Under the pieces are notes generated by a model. That model was not told the DNA's origin. It saw nothing but the letters and a program-made list of their open reading frames with translations, and searched no databases. Position numbers and translations under genes: made by a program. From positions 62,001-126,000 of the forward strand of contig JBKBPL010000001.1 in NCBI GenBank assembly GCA_046293075.1: a DNA stretch of 64,000 nt, written 5' to 3'. This document shows, piece after piece, positions 34,637-44,201 of this stretch. This DNA comes from Ga0077530 sp046293075. GTDB taxonomy: Bacteria > Pseudomonadota > Alphaproteobacteria > Rhizobiales > Hyphomicrobiaceae. Each line of letters starts with the position of its first letter. Positions within the stretch are counted from its first letter, which is position 1.

Positions 34637-34670
34637 GCGAGCGCCCGTGCCGCAAGGCGCGGGCGCTCGC
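34637..34670 (+). terminator. 15-bp hairpin with GCAA (GNRA) tetraloop behind the binding-protein gene
   Basis: Arms 34637-34651 and 34656-34670 pair along 15 bp with a single G-U wobble; the loop is GCAA. No T tract follows, and the dehydrogenase gene starts 17 bases later. It may limit read-through or protect the 3' end of the binding-protein message. Confidence 0.65.
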
Positions 34671-34687
34671 ACCATGGGGGAAGGGCC

Positions 34688-35860
<1,173 letters not shown>

Positions 35861-35864
35861 GCGC

Positions 35865-35937
35865 GGGCGCTTGGCGCAGGGGCCTACGCACGGCCAGCGG
35901 GGGCGGCGGAGGCGCAGGGCAGTGCAAGCGCCCTTTT
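35865..35937 (+). terminator. Possible terminator of the liv/acyl-CoA cluster
   Basis: GGGCGCTTG at 35865-35873 pairs perfectly with CAAGCGCCC at 35925-35933, immediately followed by TTTT. The 51-base loop is long for a classical terminator, so the call is tentative. Confidence 0.4.
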
Positions 35938-35962
35938 CCGGCAGCCCGCCGGCGGCAATGCG

Positions 35963-37348
35963 CTATGGCGCCAGTGTCTCGCGCGGCAGCGGCGGCGCTT
36001 CGGGATCGTGGTCGCGTTCGCGATCGCCTGCAAGCTCCCTGACCTGATCCCTGCCGTAGATGTCGGGACGGAACACGATCCGGCCATCTTCTTCCACCCA
36101 GGCCGTGACGTAGACGAAGGCGACCGGCACGGGCCGCGTCAGATTAATGTCAACCGCCTGCCCGCCCTGAAGGATCTCCTCGATGCGCTCACGGCTCATG
36201 CCCGGCTCGTCGCGTGCAATCCAGGCCGCGAGATCGAACACGCCCTGCACGCGCACGCAGCCGGCACTGAAGGCGCGCGAGCGCTGCTCGAAGAGCGGCT
36301 TCATGGGTGTGTCGTGCATGTAGACGCCGTGCTCGTTCGGCATGTCGATGCGCACGAGTCCGAGGGCGTTGTGCGGCCCAGGATCCTGGCGGAAGCGGAT
36401 CTTGGTCGCGTCGACTGTGCGCCAGTCGATGCTGGTCGCATCGATCTCGGGGCCGACGAAGCTGCCGGTCAGAACTCGGATGTGCTCCTTCTGGAGGTAG
36501 TCCGGCTCCCTGATCAGGCGCGGAATGACATCGAGATTAGCGATGCTCTCAGGAACGCGCCAGTAGGGGAAAAAGTTGAGCGCGCGAATCGAAGCGGTGA
36601 CGACGGGCGTCTGACGGTCAGGCTTGCCGGCGATGACGCGATGGCGCAGCTCAACGGTGTTCCGCGCGACTGCCTCGGCCTGGAAGCCCGGTACATTCAC
36701 GAGCACGTAGCGGTCGTCGAGCCTGAGCGCGAGCAGGTCGCGGATGCGGTTATAGTTCATGCGCAGCTGCGCGAGGCGTGCCGCCGGCGGCACATTCAGC
36801 GCCTGCAGAGTCGGGCGATCGACGCGGCCGCTGACGCGCAAGCCGTGACGGCTCTGGAAACGACGGACCGCGGCTTCCGTTTCCCCGTCGAGGACAAGCG
36901 AGCGGTAGCCGCGCTGCGGCCGCATGTCCCCCCACAACACAAGGACGCGACGGACCATAGGAACGCGCTCGTCCTCATCGCCGGGGCGGATCATTCGCGG
37001 ACCTGGAATGGTTGGCCAGCCGCCGTCGGCGACCACGCGCTCGACGCGATCGATGGCGTCGGCCATGGCCTCGAGCATTTCCTGTGACCGGAGCGGCATT
37101 CCCCCTTCACGCAGGTCGTCGAGCACCTCAGCCTGGCCAGCCTGGCGCGGGCGCCGGTCCCGCGGGCTTGGCTCGCTGAACGAGGCGAAGCCGGGGAGCT
37201 GCTGCCACCACTCCTGAGCGTGAGCCTTGGCGCCGAACAGACCCGCGGCGAGCCCGAGGCCCACCGCAAGGCTCTGCCGCCGCGTCAGGTTGGTCCGCCC
37301 CTCGGCCACCCGGGGGGTGGCGTCCCGCTTACCCCGTTCTTTTGTCAT
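35963..37348 (-). CDS. Tat-exported L,D-transpeptidase, YcbB type
   Basis: A 461-residue periplasmic enzyme that would form meso-DAP-meso-DAP cross-links in peptidoglycan or attach outer-membrane proteins. The N-terminus has a twin-Arg signal (NLTRRQSLAVGLGLAAGLFGAKAHAQ, residues 20-45). Next come a peptidoglycan-binding_1-like segment (YRSLVLDGETEAAVRRFQSRHGLRVSG region) and a YkuD catalytic domain with His345 in MHDTP and Cys364 in SAGCVRVQ, the HxxxxxxS-x-GC[IV]R catalytic pattern. The length fits the large YcbB class. The ATG is at 37346-37348. It is divergent from the SGNH hydrolase gene. Confidence 0.92.
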   Translation of the reverse strand: MTKERGKRDATPRVAEGRTNLTRRQSLAVGLGLAAGLFGAKAHAQEWWQQLPGFASFSEPSPRDRRPRQAGQAEVLDDLREGGMPLRSQEMLEAMADAIDRVERVVADGGWPTIPGPRMIRPGDEDERVPMVRRVLVLWGDMRPQRGYRSLVLDGETEAAVRRFQSRHGLRVSGRVDRPTLQALNVPPAARLAQLRMNYNRIRDLLALRLDDRYVLVNVPGFQAEAVARNTVELRHRVIAGKPDRQTPVVTASIRALNFFPYWRVPESIANLDVIPRLIREPDYLQKEHIRVLTGSFVGPEIDATSIDWRTVDATKIRFRQDPGPHNALGLVRIDMPNEHGVYMHDTPMKPLFEQRSRAFSAGCVRVQGVFDLAAWIARDEPGMSRERIEEILQGGQAVDINLTRPVPVAFVYVTAWVEEDGRIVFRPDIYGRDQVRELAGDRERDHDPEAPPLPRETLAP

Positions 37349-37668
37349 CGTGCGCTCACGATCGATGTTTTATGAACCGGCCGACCCGCCGGATGCTGCG
37401 CGCCCACCGGCACAGCCCCCATTTCGTTCGCTTAGGTATTCTTTGCGGCAACAGCAAGGTTGCGCGTCCATCCCGGTCCGGATCTATAGCCGATTTCCTG
37501 AGCTCCGGCCAAACCACGCCCCTTCACTGTCACGTGAGCTACGTTGGCAATCGTGCCGGGGTTTCCCGAGGGCAACACCCATCAACCGAGTGCGGCGAAA
37601 TCTCGACATCGGCGCAAGCCTTCGGCTAGACTACAGGAACTTTGAACGGGCTGGCGCAGGGGCGAGCC
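37349..37668. other. 320-base region divergent between the L,D-transpeptidase and SGNH genes
   Basis: No gene is apparent. It is relatively less GC-rich in places (for example around 37432-37446), consistent with holding the promoters of both divergent genes, but I can point to no specific -35/-10 pair or operator. Confidence 0.5.
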
Positions 37669-38544
37669 ATGTGGCGTGCGCATTGTGTGGCGGGGCCGGA
37701 TCGGGCTCCCGCCAAGGCGGGATTGTGCGAGCGAATCGCCATCCTGATCATAGGTCTCGCGGCGCTCGTTTCCATCCCCCAGGCCGCCATGGCCGTTGAT
37801 GGCCTCCCGTGCCGGGCGCCGGGGCCGCTCGTCGCCTTCGACGCACCGCTCCGCGGTCTCGCGCGGGCCGTCGAGCGCAGCCGCGAGATCCGGGTTGTGG
37901 CGCTCGGCTCCTCTTCTACCGAAGGGACGGGGGCCTCAACAAAGCAGGCTGCGTATCCAGCGCGCTTCGACCAGGAGATGGACCGACGCTTCCCCGGCAA
38001 GGACTTTCAGGTCGCCAACCTCGGCAAAGGGGGCGAGCTTGCCGACGAAATGCTGACGCGGCTCGTACGCGACGTGATCCCGGCGCGGCCCGCGCTGGTC
38101 TTGTGGCAGACGGGGGTCAACGACGCGATCGCGGGCGTCGATCTTGCGGCATTCAGCAAGATCCTGATCAGCGGCATCGCTGCGCTCAAGTCAGCGGATA
38201 TCGAGGTGGTGCTGGTCGATCCGCAATATTATCCGCGCGCCGCCGGTGTGCCGCGCTACGAGGAGTACGTTGCGGTCATGCGGCGTGTCGCGCGGGAGCG
38301 TGGCGTGCCGGTGTTCCGTCGCTACGCAATCATGCAGCACCTGATTGCGAGCGGCCAGCATTCGGTCGACGGCCTGCTGTGGGAGGACAAGTTCCATCTC
38401 AACGATACGTCGTACCGCTGCCTCGCCGAGCTGATGGCGCAGGCGGTCGAAGGGGAAATCAGGCGCTCGATGGCGCCGATGAAATCGGCCGAAGGCGCAA
38501 CTGCCAAGCCACTCACCGGCTGGTCACCGATGGCGGCCTACTGA
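37669..38544 (+). CDS. Secreted SGNH/GDSL-type hydrolase
   Basis: A 291-residue protein with an N-terminal hydrophobic signal (IAILIIGLAALVSIPQAAMA, cleavage near 42). The SGNH blocks are visible: block I LGSSSTEG at 79-86 (catalytic Ser82, with Ser in place of the Asp of GDS), block II GKGGE, block III QTGVNDA, and block V DKFHLND with the catalytic Asp/His. It would cleave an ester, for instance acetyl or acyl groups on an exported polymer; the substrate is unknown. The ATG at 37669 is used; an in-frame TTG at 37642 would add nine residues. Confidence 0.82.
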   Translation: MWRAHCVAGPDRAPAKAGLCERIAILIIGLAALVSIPQAAMAVDGLPCRAPGPLVAFDAPLRGLARAVERSREIRVVALGSSSTEGTGASTKQAAYPARFDQEMDRRFPGKDFQVANLGKGGELADEMLTRLVRDVIPARPALVLWQTGVNDAIAGVDLAAFSKILISGIAALKSADIEVVLVDPQYYPRAAGVPRYEEYVAVMRRVARERGVPVFRRYAIMQHLIASGQHSVDGLLWEDKFHLNDTSYRCLAELMAQAVEGEIRRSMAPMKSAEGATAKPLTGWSPMAAY

Positions 38545-38574
38545 GGCGTTCCTGCTTGAGGGGGGACCCGTGGC

Positions 38575-38952
38575 TCACCAGTGATGGCGGCGAATATAGC
38601 CGTGATGCTCCGCATGCCAGCGGCGGTGGTGCCAGTCCTTGCGGGGATGGCCCCACGACCTGAAGTACGGCGGCCGTGTCTCGATCCAGTGGTAGTAGTG
38701 CATGTGGTTGCGCGCGCGCACGTAACGCGCGGGCGACCAATATGCTGAATTGTAATAGGGATAGTAGCCTCGCGGGCTGTAGCGGTAGGCATAGGGATCG
38801 ACGTCGAACGTCGCAGGATGGTAATGCGCTACCTTGCGGACGACGCTCGCCTTGCGGCGGTCCTTCAAACCATCCGCTGCTGCCTGCTGCACCGGGGCGG
38901 CACTGACGCCGACCACAGCGACCAGCCCCAGCAGCGACATCGTCCAGCGCAT
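38575..38952 (-). CDS. Small secreted Tyr/His-rich protein of unknown function
   Basis: A 125-residue protein with a signal peptide (MRWTMSLLGLVAVVGVSAAPVQQAAA). The mature part is exceptionally rich in Tyr, His, Trp and Arg: YAYRYSPRGYYPYYNSAYWSP and the ending HHRRWHAEHHGYIRRHHW. I do not recognise the family. Such aromatic/His-rich secreted proteins may bind metal or coat the envelope, but this is only speculation from composition. The ATG at 38950-38952 is supported by GAGGAG in the leader. A 24-base near-palindrome lies 55-78 bases upstream. Confidence 0.7.
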   Translation of the reverse strand: MRWTMSLLGLVAVVGVSAAPVQQAAADGLKDRRKASVVRKVAHYHPATFDVDPYAYRYSPRGYYPYYNSAYWSPARYVRARNHMHYYHWIETRPPYFRSWGHPRKDWHHRRWHAEHHGYIRRHHW

Positions 38953-39006
38953 CGTCAATCTCCTCAAGCGGGGACCGCCCCCCTCCGGGGAGGGCGAATC
39001 ATGACA

Positions 39007-39030
39007 CTTCGGTTGAAGCTTACACCGAAG
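39007..39030 (-). promoter_or_regulatory. 24-base near-palindrome upstream of the Tyr/His-rich protein gene
   Basis: The 24 bases equal their own reverse complement at 20 positions, with arms CTTCGGT/ACCGAAG and an AAGCTT centre. On the minus strand a TTGACG (39031-39036) lies just in front. The position fits an operator overlapping a promoter, but no -10 box is clear. Confidence 0.45.
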
Positions 39031-39245
39031 CGTCAAGTCTAGTGTGTATGTTGTGCACAAATGCTGAATTTTGCGCGCCTGGTGTCACGCTGATGCCGCA
39101 ATGCGCGCCGACAGGATGCAGCGGGCGGGCCCACATCCTTAAAGCTGTCGGCAAAGCTGTCAGGATTGGCCTGGAAGCGGCTAGCCTTGGGTCGCCCAAG
39201 GGCGGCGGCGGGGCCTGCAAGGCTCGGTTCGGAAGGGGGATCATC

Positions 39246-39863
39246 GTGCACAACAGGGTGTCTCGTGTTTCGCTGGCCGGGATTGCTATCGCGCTCCTGC
39301 TCGCTGCCTTGGTGCCGATCGGCAAGGCGCTGGCGCTCGAGCCGCGCGCTGACGAGAAGGAGCGGCTCAAGGCCTGCGAGAAGTCGCTCTGCCAGCTCAT
39401 CGTTTCGAAGAAGCCGGCGAGCGGTGACTTGCAGTGTCCCCTGAGCAAGGCGTGGTCCAGGAAGACGATGAAGGAGGGCGCAGCAAAAGGGCTGCGCTGG
39501 GGTTTTGGTGCCGCCAAGTGCGAAATCGATCTCCAGGTCCCGCGCGAAATGATTGTCGGCGCGCTCTCGGCTGATGAGATCAAGGTGACGCTGCCGGCCC
39601 ACACGGTGGAGTGCGAGGTCGAGCGCGAGAACGCGGTCGACAAGGCCCGGATCACGCTTGCCCCCATCATCGAGTTCAAGGAAGGCAAGGCCAAGAAGAT
39701 CTGGGTCAATGTCACGGACATCAAGGCGCCCGGCGTGATCAAGGGCGTTGTCTGGTCGGCCGCTCAGCTCGAGGATTCGGTCGGTGTCTTCCATCGCCGG
39801 ATGATCAAGGCCGTGAACAAGTTCATTGCGGAGCAGTGTCCGAAAGTGGTCGCCGGGGGTTGA
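39246..39863 (+). CDS. Secreted protein of unknown function
   Basis: A 205-residue protein starting with GTG at 39246, preceded by GGAAGGGGGA. After an N-terminal signal peptide (VSLAGIAIALLLAALVPIGKALALE) the mature part holds four Cys residues in pairs (KACEKSLCQL; DLQCPLSKAW; AAKCEIDLQ; VECEVERE), a charged region, and a final Cys (AEQCPKVVAGG). The Lys/Glu-rich pattern with beta-like segments suggests a soluble periplasmic domain with disulfides. I recognise no family. It sits upstream of glcB with a 96-base gap. The open frame reaching 39042 upstream is ignored because the signal sequence would be internal. Confidence 0.7.
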   Translation: MHNRVSRVSLAGIAIALLLAALVPIGKALALEPRADEKERLKACEKSLCQLIVSKKPASGDLQCPLSKAWSRKTMKEGAAKGLRWGFGAAKCEIDLQVPREMIVGALSADEIKVTLPAHTVECEVERENAVDKARITLAPIIEFKEGKAKKIWVNVTDIKAPGVIKGVVWSAAQLEDSVGVFHRRMIKAVNKFIAEQCPKVVAGG

Positions 39864-39959
39864 CCCGGGGCCTGGATCGGCGAACAAACCCTGCGGCTGC
39901 GCGCCTCCGCGAACGAGGTGCACGGCGGCGTCTCTTTGCCAGCGGGGTAGCGCACGACC

Positions 39960-42158
39960 ATGATCGACTATGTCTCGAAGGGCCGGCTCAGCGTGGCGAA
40001 GGTCCTCGCCGATTTTATCGATCAGGAAGCGCTGCCGGGTACCGGCGTCGACGGTGCAACTTTCTGGGCCGGTCTCGAGCGCATGATCGGGGCTCTGGCG
40101 CCCGAGAACCGCGCCCTCCTCGCGAAGCGCGATGCGCTTCAGGCCGAGATCGACGCCTGGCACCGCGCCCACCGCGGTGAGCCGCACGATCCCGCGGCCT
40201 ACCGGGACTTTCTGGAACGCATCGGCTATCTCGTGCCGGAGGGCCCGGATTTCACCATCGACACCACGGGTGTGGACGATGAGATCGCGAGCATGGCCGG
40301 GCCGCAGCTCGTCGTGCCCGTGAGCAATGCGCGCATGGCGTTGAATGCAGCCAATGCGCGCTGGGGCTCGCTCTACGATGCGCTCTACGTTTCAGATGCC
40401 ATCCCCGAGGATGGCGGCGCCGAGCGGGGCGCTGCGTATAACCCGGTTCGCGGCGCCAGGGTCGTGGCGCGGGTGCGCGATTGGCTCGATGCCTTCCTGC
40501 CGATCGAGAATGTGAACGGCCCGCGCTCTCACGGCGAGGTGCTCGCCTACACCATCGAGGTTGGCACGCTCCTGATCGAAGTCGGTGCCGACCAACCACG
40601 GGCCTATCTTTCCGACAGCGCCCAGTTCCTCGGCTACCAGGGCGACCCGCTGAACCCGAGCACGATCCTGTTCGAGCACAACGGTCTCGGTATCGAGCTC
40701 CGGTTTGATCGAACCAGCCCCGTCGGCGCCGCACACCTGGCGGGCCTCGCCGATGTGCATGTCGAGGCGGCGCTGACGACGATCATCGATTTCGAGGACG
40801 CCACGGCCGCGGTCGATCCTGACGACAAGGTTGCCTGCTACCGTAACTGGCTCGGCCTCATGAAGGGGACGCTCGAGGCGTCCATCGAGACGCCCAGCGG
40901 TTCGATGATCCGCCGCTTGGCCCCGGATCGCGTCTATCGTCTTCCTGACTTCGGCGAGGCGGCGGTGCCGGGGCGCAGCCTGATGCTCGTGCGCAACGTC
41001 GGCCATCTCATGAGCGATGCGAGCGTGCGCGACGGAGATGGCGCCGCCGCGCCGGAGGGCATTCTGGATGCGCTCGTGACGAGCCTCATCGCCATGCACG
41101 ATCTCAAGGGCAGCGGGCCGTTCAAGAACAGCCGTGAGAACGCGATCTACATCGTCAAGCCGAAGATGCATGGTCCCGAGGAGGTCGCGTTTGCCGATCG
41201 GCTCTTCGCGATGACCGAGGACGTTCTGGGCCTCCCGCGCTACACGCTCAAGATGGGGCTTATGGATGAGGAACGCCGCACGAGTGCGAACCTCAAGGCG
41301 TGCATCCGCGCGGCCCGCTCCCGCGTATTCTTCATCAACACAGGCTTTCTCGATCGCACGGGCGACGAGATCCACACCTGCATGGAAGTGGGCCCCATGG
41401 TCCGCAAATCGGAGATGCGGACTGCACGCTGGATCAAGGCCTACGAGGACCGCAATGTGGAAATCGGCATCGCCTGCGGCCTGCCAGGGCGCGCTCAGAT
41501 CGGCAAGGGCATGTGGGCCAAGCCTGACATGATGTCGGCGATGCTGGCCGAGAAGATTGCGCACCCCGAAGCAGGCGCAAGCACGGCCTGGGTGCCCTCC
41601 CCGATCGCCGCCACGCTGCACGCAGTCCACTATCATTTGGTCGACGTCGCGGCGCGACAGGCTGAGGTCGCTTCGCGTCCGCGGGCGAGCCTCAGCGACC
41701 TGCTGACGCCGCCGCTCGCGGATCACCCGCGCTGGTCGGCCGCCGAGATCCAGCGCGAGCTCGACAATAACGCTCAGGGAATCCTCGGCTATGTCGTGCG
41801 CTGGATCGATCAGGGCATCGGCTGCTCCAAGGTGCCGGACATCGACAATGTGGCGCTGATGGAGGATCGCGCGACGCTGCGCATCTCAAGCCAGCATATT
41901 GCCAACTGGCTGCACCACGGCATCGTCAGCGAGGCGCAGGTCGTCGAGACCATGCAGCGCATGGCCGCAGTCGTCGACCGCCAGAATGCCGGCGATCCTG
42001 CTTATCGGCCCATGGCGCCGGATTTCGACCGCTCCATAGCCTTTGCGGCGGCGCTCGATCTCGTGCTCAAGGGGCGCGTGCAGCCCAATGGCTATACAGA
42101 GCCGATCCTGCACGCGCGCCGCCTCGAGGCCAAGGCGCGGGACAGATCCGCGGGCTGA
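39960..42158 (+). CDS. glcB: Malate synthase G
   Basis: A 732-residue monomeric TIM-barrel enzyme condensing glyoxylate with acetyl-CoA to malate, in the glyoxylate/glycolate pathway. The G-form insert is present (length above 700), along with VVPVSNARMALNAANARWGSLYDALY, ENVNGPRSH and the Mg/acid segment GDEIHTCMEVGPMVRKSEM. The C-terminal part contains QGIGCSKVPDIDNVALMEDRATLRISSQH. The ATG at 39960 gives the standard N-terminus MIDYVSKGRLSVAKVLADFI. No aceA or glycolate oxidase is adjacent, so glyoxylate would come from elsewhere. Confidence 0.96.
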   Translation: MIDYVSKGRLSVAKVLADFIDQEALPGTGVDGATFWAGLERMIGALAPENRALLAKRDALQAEIDAWHRAHRGEPHDPAAYRDFLERIGYLVPEGPDFTIDTTGVDDEIASMAGPQLVVPVSNARMALNAANARWGSLYDALYVSDAIPEDGGAERGAAYNPVRGARVVARVRDWLDAFLPIENVNGPRSHGEVLAYTIEVGTLLIEVGADQPRAYLSDSAQFLGYQGDPLNPSTILFEHNGLGIELRFDRTSPVGAAHLAGLADVHVEAALTTIIDFEDATAAVDPDDKVACYRNWLGLMKGTLEASIETPSGSMIRRLAPDRVYRLPDFGEAAVPGRSLMLVRNVGHLMSDASVRDGDGAAAPEGILDALVTSLIAMHDLKGSGPFKNSRENAIYIVKPKMHGPEEVAFADRLFAMTEDVLGLPRYTLKMGLMDEERRTSANLKACIRAARSRVFFINTGFLDRTGDEIHTCMEVGPMVRKSEMRTARWIKAYEDRNVEIGIACGLPGRAQIGKGMWAKPDMMSAMLAEKIAHPEAGASTAWVPSPIAATLHAVHYHLVDVAARQAEVASRPRASLSDLLTPPLADHPRWSAAEIQRELDNNAQGILGYVVRWIDQGIGCSKVPDIDNVALMEDRATLRISSQHIANWLHHGIVSEAQVVETMQRMAAVVDRQNAGDPAYRPMAPDFDRSIAFAAALDLVLKGRVQPNGYTEPILHARRLEAKARDRSAG

Positions 42159-42228
42159 GCAGATGGACTTGGATGGCCGTCGTGCCTATGGTTTGCGTGT
42201 CGGGGACCTCAAAGAAGGCGGATCGGGC

Positions 42229-42864
42229 ATGAACGACGCAGCGGCGGGCAGCCACAGGCATCGCATCACTTCGGTCGCCGAGCTGGAAGCGCTCTACGGG
42301 CTGCCAAGCGGCGCAGCGGTCGCCAAGGAAATTGATCACCTGAACGGCCCCTACCGGGCCTTTATCGAGAAGGCGCCGTTCGTCGCCATCGCTTCGGCGG
42401 GCGCAGAGGGGCTTGACTGCACGCCGCGCGGCGACCCGGCCGGTTTCGTGCGTATTGTCGACGACAGGACGCTGATGATTCCCGACCGGCGCGGCAACAA
42501 TCGCCTCGACACGCTGCGTAACATCATCGAGACGGGGCGCGTCGGCCTCCTCTTTCTGATCCCCGGCGTGGGCGAGACGCTGCGCGTCAACGGCCGCGCG
42601 CACATCACGACCGATCCCGCGATTTGTGCCACGTTCGAGATGCAGCGCCAGGTCCCGAAGAGCGTGATCGTGGTGGCTATCGACCGGGTCTACTTTCAGT
42701 GCACGAAGGCGCTGGTGCGCTCGAAGCTCTGGGATCCGGGCTCGCAGATCAAGCGGACGGAGCTGCCGAGCGTCGGCGAGCTGGTGGCGGCGACCATGCA
42801 GGGCGCCGACGCAGCCGAGTACGACCGCATGTATCCCGAGCGCATCAAGCAGACGATCTATTGA
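42229..42864 (+). CDS. PPOX-type FMN flavoprotein (pyridoxamine 5'-phosphate oxidase-like family)
   Basis: A 211-residue split-barrel protein. The segments AFIEKAPFVAIASAGAEGLDCTPRGDPAGFVRIVDDRTLMIPDRRGNNRLDT and NIIETGRVGLLFLIPGVGETLRVNGRAHIT are characteristic of the DR2398-like PPOX subfamily, which bind FMN or F420 and for which no reaction is settled. True PdxH substrate residues are not apparent. The ATG at 42229 follows AAGAAGGC; an in-frame ATG at 42163 would add 22 unlikely residues. It begins 70 bases after glcB and may share its transcript. Confidence 0.83.
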   Translation: MNDAAAGSHRHRITSVAELEALYGLPSGAAVAKEIDHLNGPYRAFIEKAPFVAIASAGAEGLDCTPRGDPAGFVRIVDDRTLMIPDRRGNNRLDTLRNIIETGRVGLLFLIPGVGETLRVNGRAHITTDPAICATFEMQRQVPKSVIVVAIDRVYFQCTKALVRSKLWDPGSQIKRTELPSVGELVAATMQGADAAEYDRMYPERIKQTIY

Positions 42865-42879
42865 TCGGGCGCGGAGCGA

Positions 42880-43368
42880 TCAGCGCTTCGTCTCGCCGAG
42901 ACGCGTCGCGTGGCTCGCCGCGATCTGCCAGCTCTGGCCTTCGCGCGTGTACACGGAGGTCCAGCGGACGTCATAGGTCTTGCCGTCGTCGGCCTTGATG
43001 GGCGAGACGCCGGTGGCGATCCCCACCCAGTCGTTCGGAATGCGGATCACGAGATCGCTGACGGGCGCGGTCTCGATGACCGGGTCACCCTTCAGCAGGG
43101 CGGCAATGCGGCGCGCCTTGTCATCGACCTTGCCCGATGTATGCGTGTGCACGAAGGACGGGGCATACATGCGCCCCAGTCGCTTGGCGTCCTTGGCCTT
43201 GATGGCTGCTGCGACGTCCCTGCGGAACGCGGCAACCTCCTCGCTGATCAGCTTGCGCTGAGCCTCGCTGACAATGGCGGGCGGATGGGCTGATGTTCGG
43301 TCTGGAAGGATAGTCGTTAGCGCGACGCACATGATGGCAACACCGGAAAGAAGAGGCGCAATACGCAT
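42880..43368 (-). CDS. Secreted NTF2-like (DUF4440-type) protein
   Basis: A 162-residue protein with a signal peptide (MRIAPLLSGVAIMCVALTTILPDRTSA). The mature part has the NTF2-like layout: a first helix with EEVAAFRRDVAAAIKAKDAKRLGRMYAPSFVHTHTSGKV, then a beta sheet ending DVRWTSVYTREGQSWQIAASHATRL. This is the ketosteroid-isomerase/DUF4440 fold; function in each case differs and cannot be read here. It is on the urt strand, 119 bases downstream of urtE, and could be a tail of that operon. The ATG at 43366-43368 is chosen from the signal peptide. Confidence 0.78.
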   Translation of the reverse strand: MRIAPLLSGVAIMCVALTTILPDRTSAHPPAIVSEAQRKLISEEVAAFRRDVAAAIKAKDAKRLGRMYAPSFVHTHTSGKVDDKARRIAALLKGDPVIETAPVSDLVIRIPNDWVGIATGVSPIKADDGKTYDVRWTSVYTREGQSWQIAASHATRLGETKR

Positions 43369-43487
43369 GGCTCGGAGCCCTCCCGCAGTTGCTGGCCGCC
43401 CTGAGCATAGCATTCCGATGACGTCAGGAAAGCCGAGGGCCTGTCCCCCCTCCCCATTGAAGGCGATGGGCAGAGTGAGAAACGCGT

Positions 43488-44183
43488 CTAAACCGACAGC
43501 CGTCGGCGCACGTCGGCCTCGACCATATCGGCGCGTGCACCGGAAAGCACGATCTGCCCCCGCTCCATGACCGCATAGCGATCGGCAAGGTCGCGGGCGA
43601 ACTCGAAGTACTGCTCGACGAGCAGGATGGCCATCTCGCCCTTCTTGCGCAGATAGTCGATGGCGCGACCGATGTCCTTGATGATCGACGGCTGAATGCC
43701 CTCCGTCGGCTCATCGAGCACGAGCAGGCTCGGGCGCATCACGAGTGCGCGGCCGATCGCAAGCTGCTGCTGCTGGCCACCCGAGAGGTCGCCGCCGCGC
43801 CGGCGCAGCATCGATTTCAGTACCGGAAAGAGCGTGAAGATCTCATCGTCGATCTGGCGCGCACCGCCTTTGAGTGGCGCGAGGCCGGTCTGCAGGTTCT
43901 CGGCGACGGTCAGCAGCGGGAAGATCTCACGGCCCTGGGGAACGAGCGCGATGCCGCGCCGCGCCCGTTCGTAGGGCGGCAGGCCGTTCAGCGTCTGCCC
44001 GTCCCATTCGATGAGACCGGCGCTGACGGGGTGGTGGCCGACGATCGCGCGCAGGAGCGTCGTCTTGCCGACGCCGTTGCGGCCCATGAGCGATGTCACC
44101 TCGCCTTTGCGCACTTCCAGGTTGACCCCGCGCAGCACCTGCGCGGCCCCGTAGTGCAGGTCGACGTTCTCGACCTTCAGCAT
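43488..44183 (-). CDS. urtE: Urea ABC transporter ATPase UrtE
   Basis: A 231-residue ATPase, last gene of the urea transporter operon. Walker A GRNGVGKTT, signature LSGGQQQQLAIGRAL and Walker B LLVLDEPTEGIQP are intact; EGIQPSIIKDIGRAI is typical of UrtE. The N-terminus MLKVENVDLHYGAAQVLRG matches. It starts 18 bases after urtD stops. Together with UrtD it would drive urea uptake through UrtB/UrtC. Confidence 0.94.
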   Translation of the reverse strand: MLKVENVDLHYGAAQVLRGVNLEVRKGEVTSLMGRNGVGKTTLLRAIVGHHPVSAGLIEWDGQTLNGLPPYERARRGIALVPQGREIFPLLTVAENLQTGLAPLKGGARQIDDEIFTLFPVLKSMLRRRGGDLSGGQQQQLAIGRALVMRPSLLVLDEPTEGIQPSIIKDIGRAIDYLRKKGEMAILLVEQYFEFARDLADRYAVMERGQIVLSGARADMVEADVRRRLSV

Positions 44184-44201
44184 GGCGCGCGCTCCTTTCG
44201 T

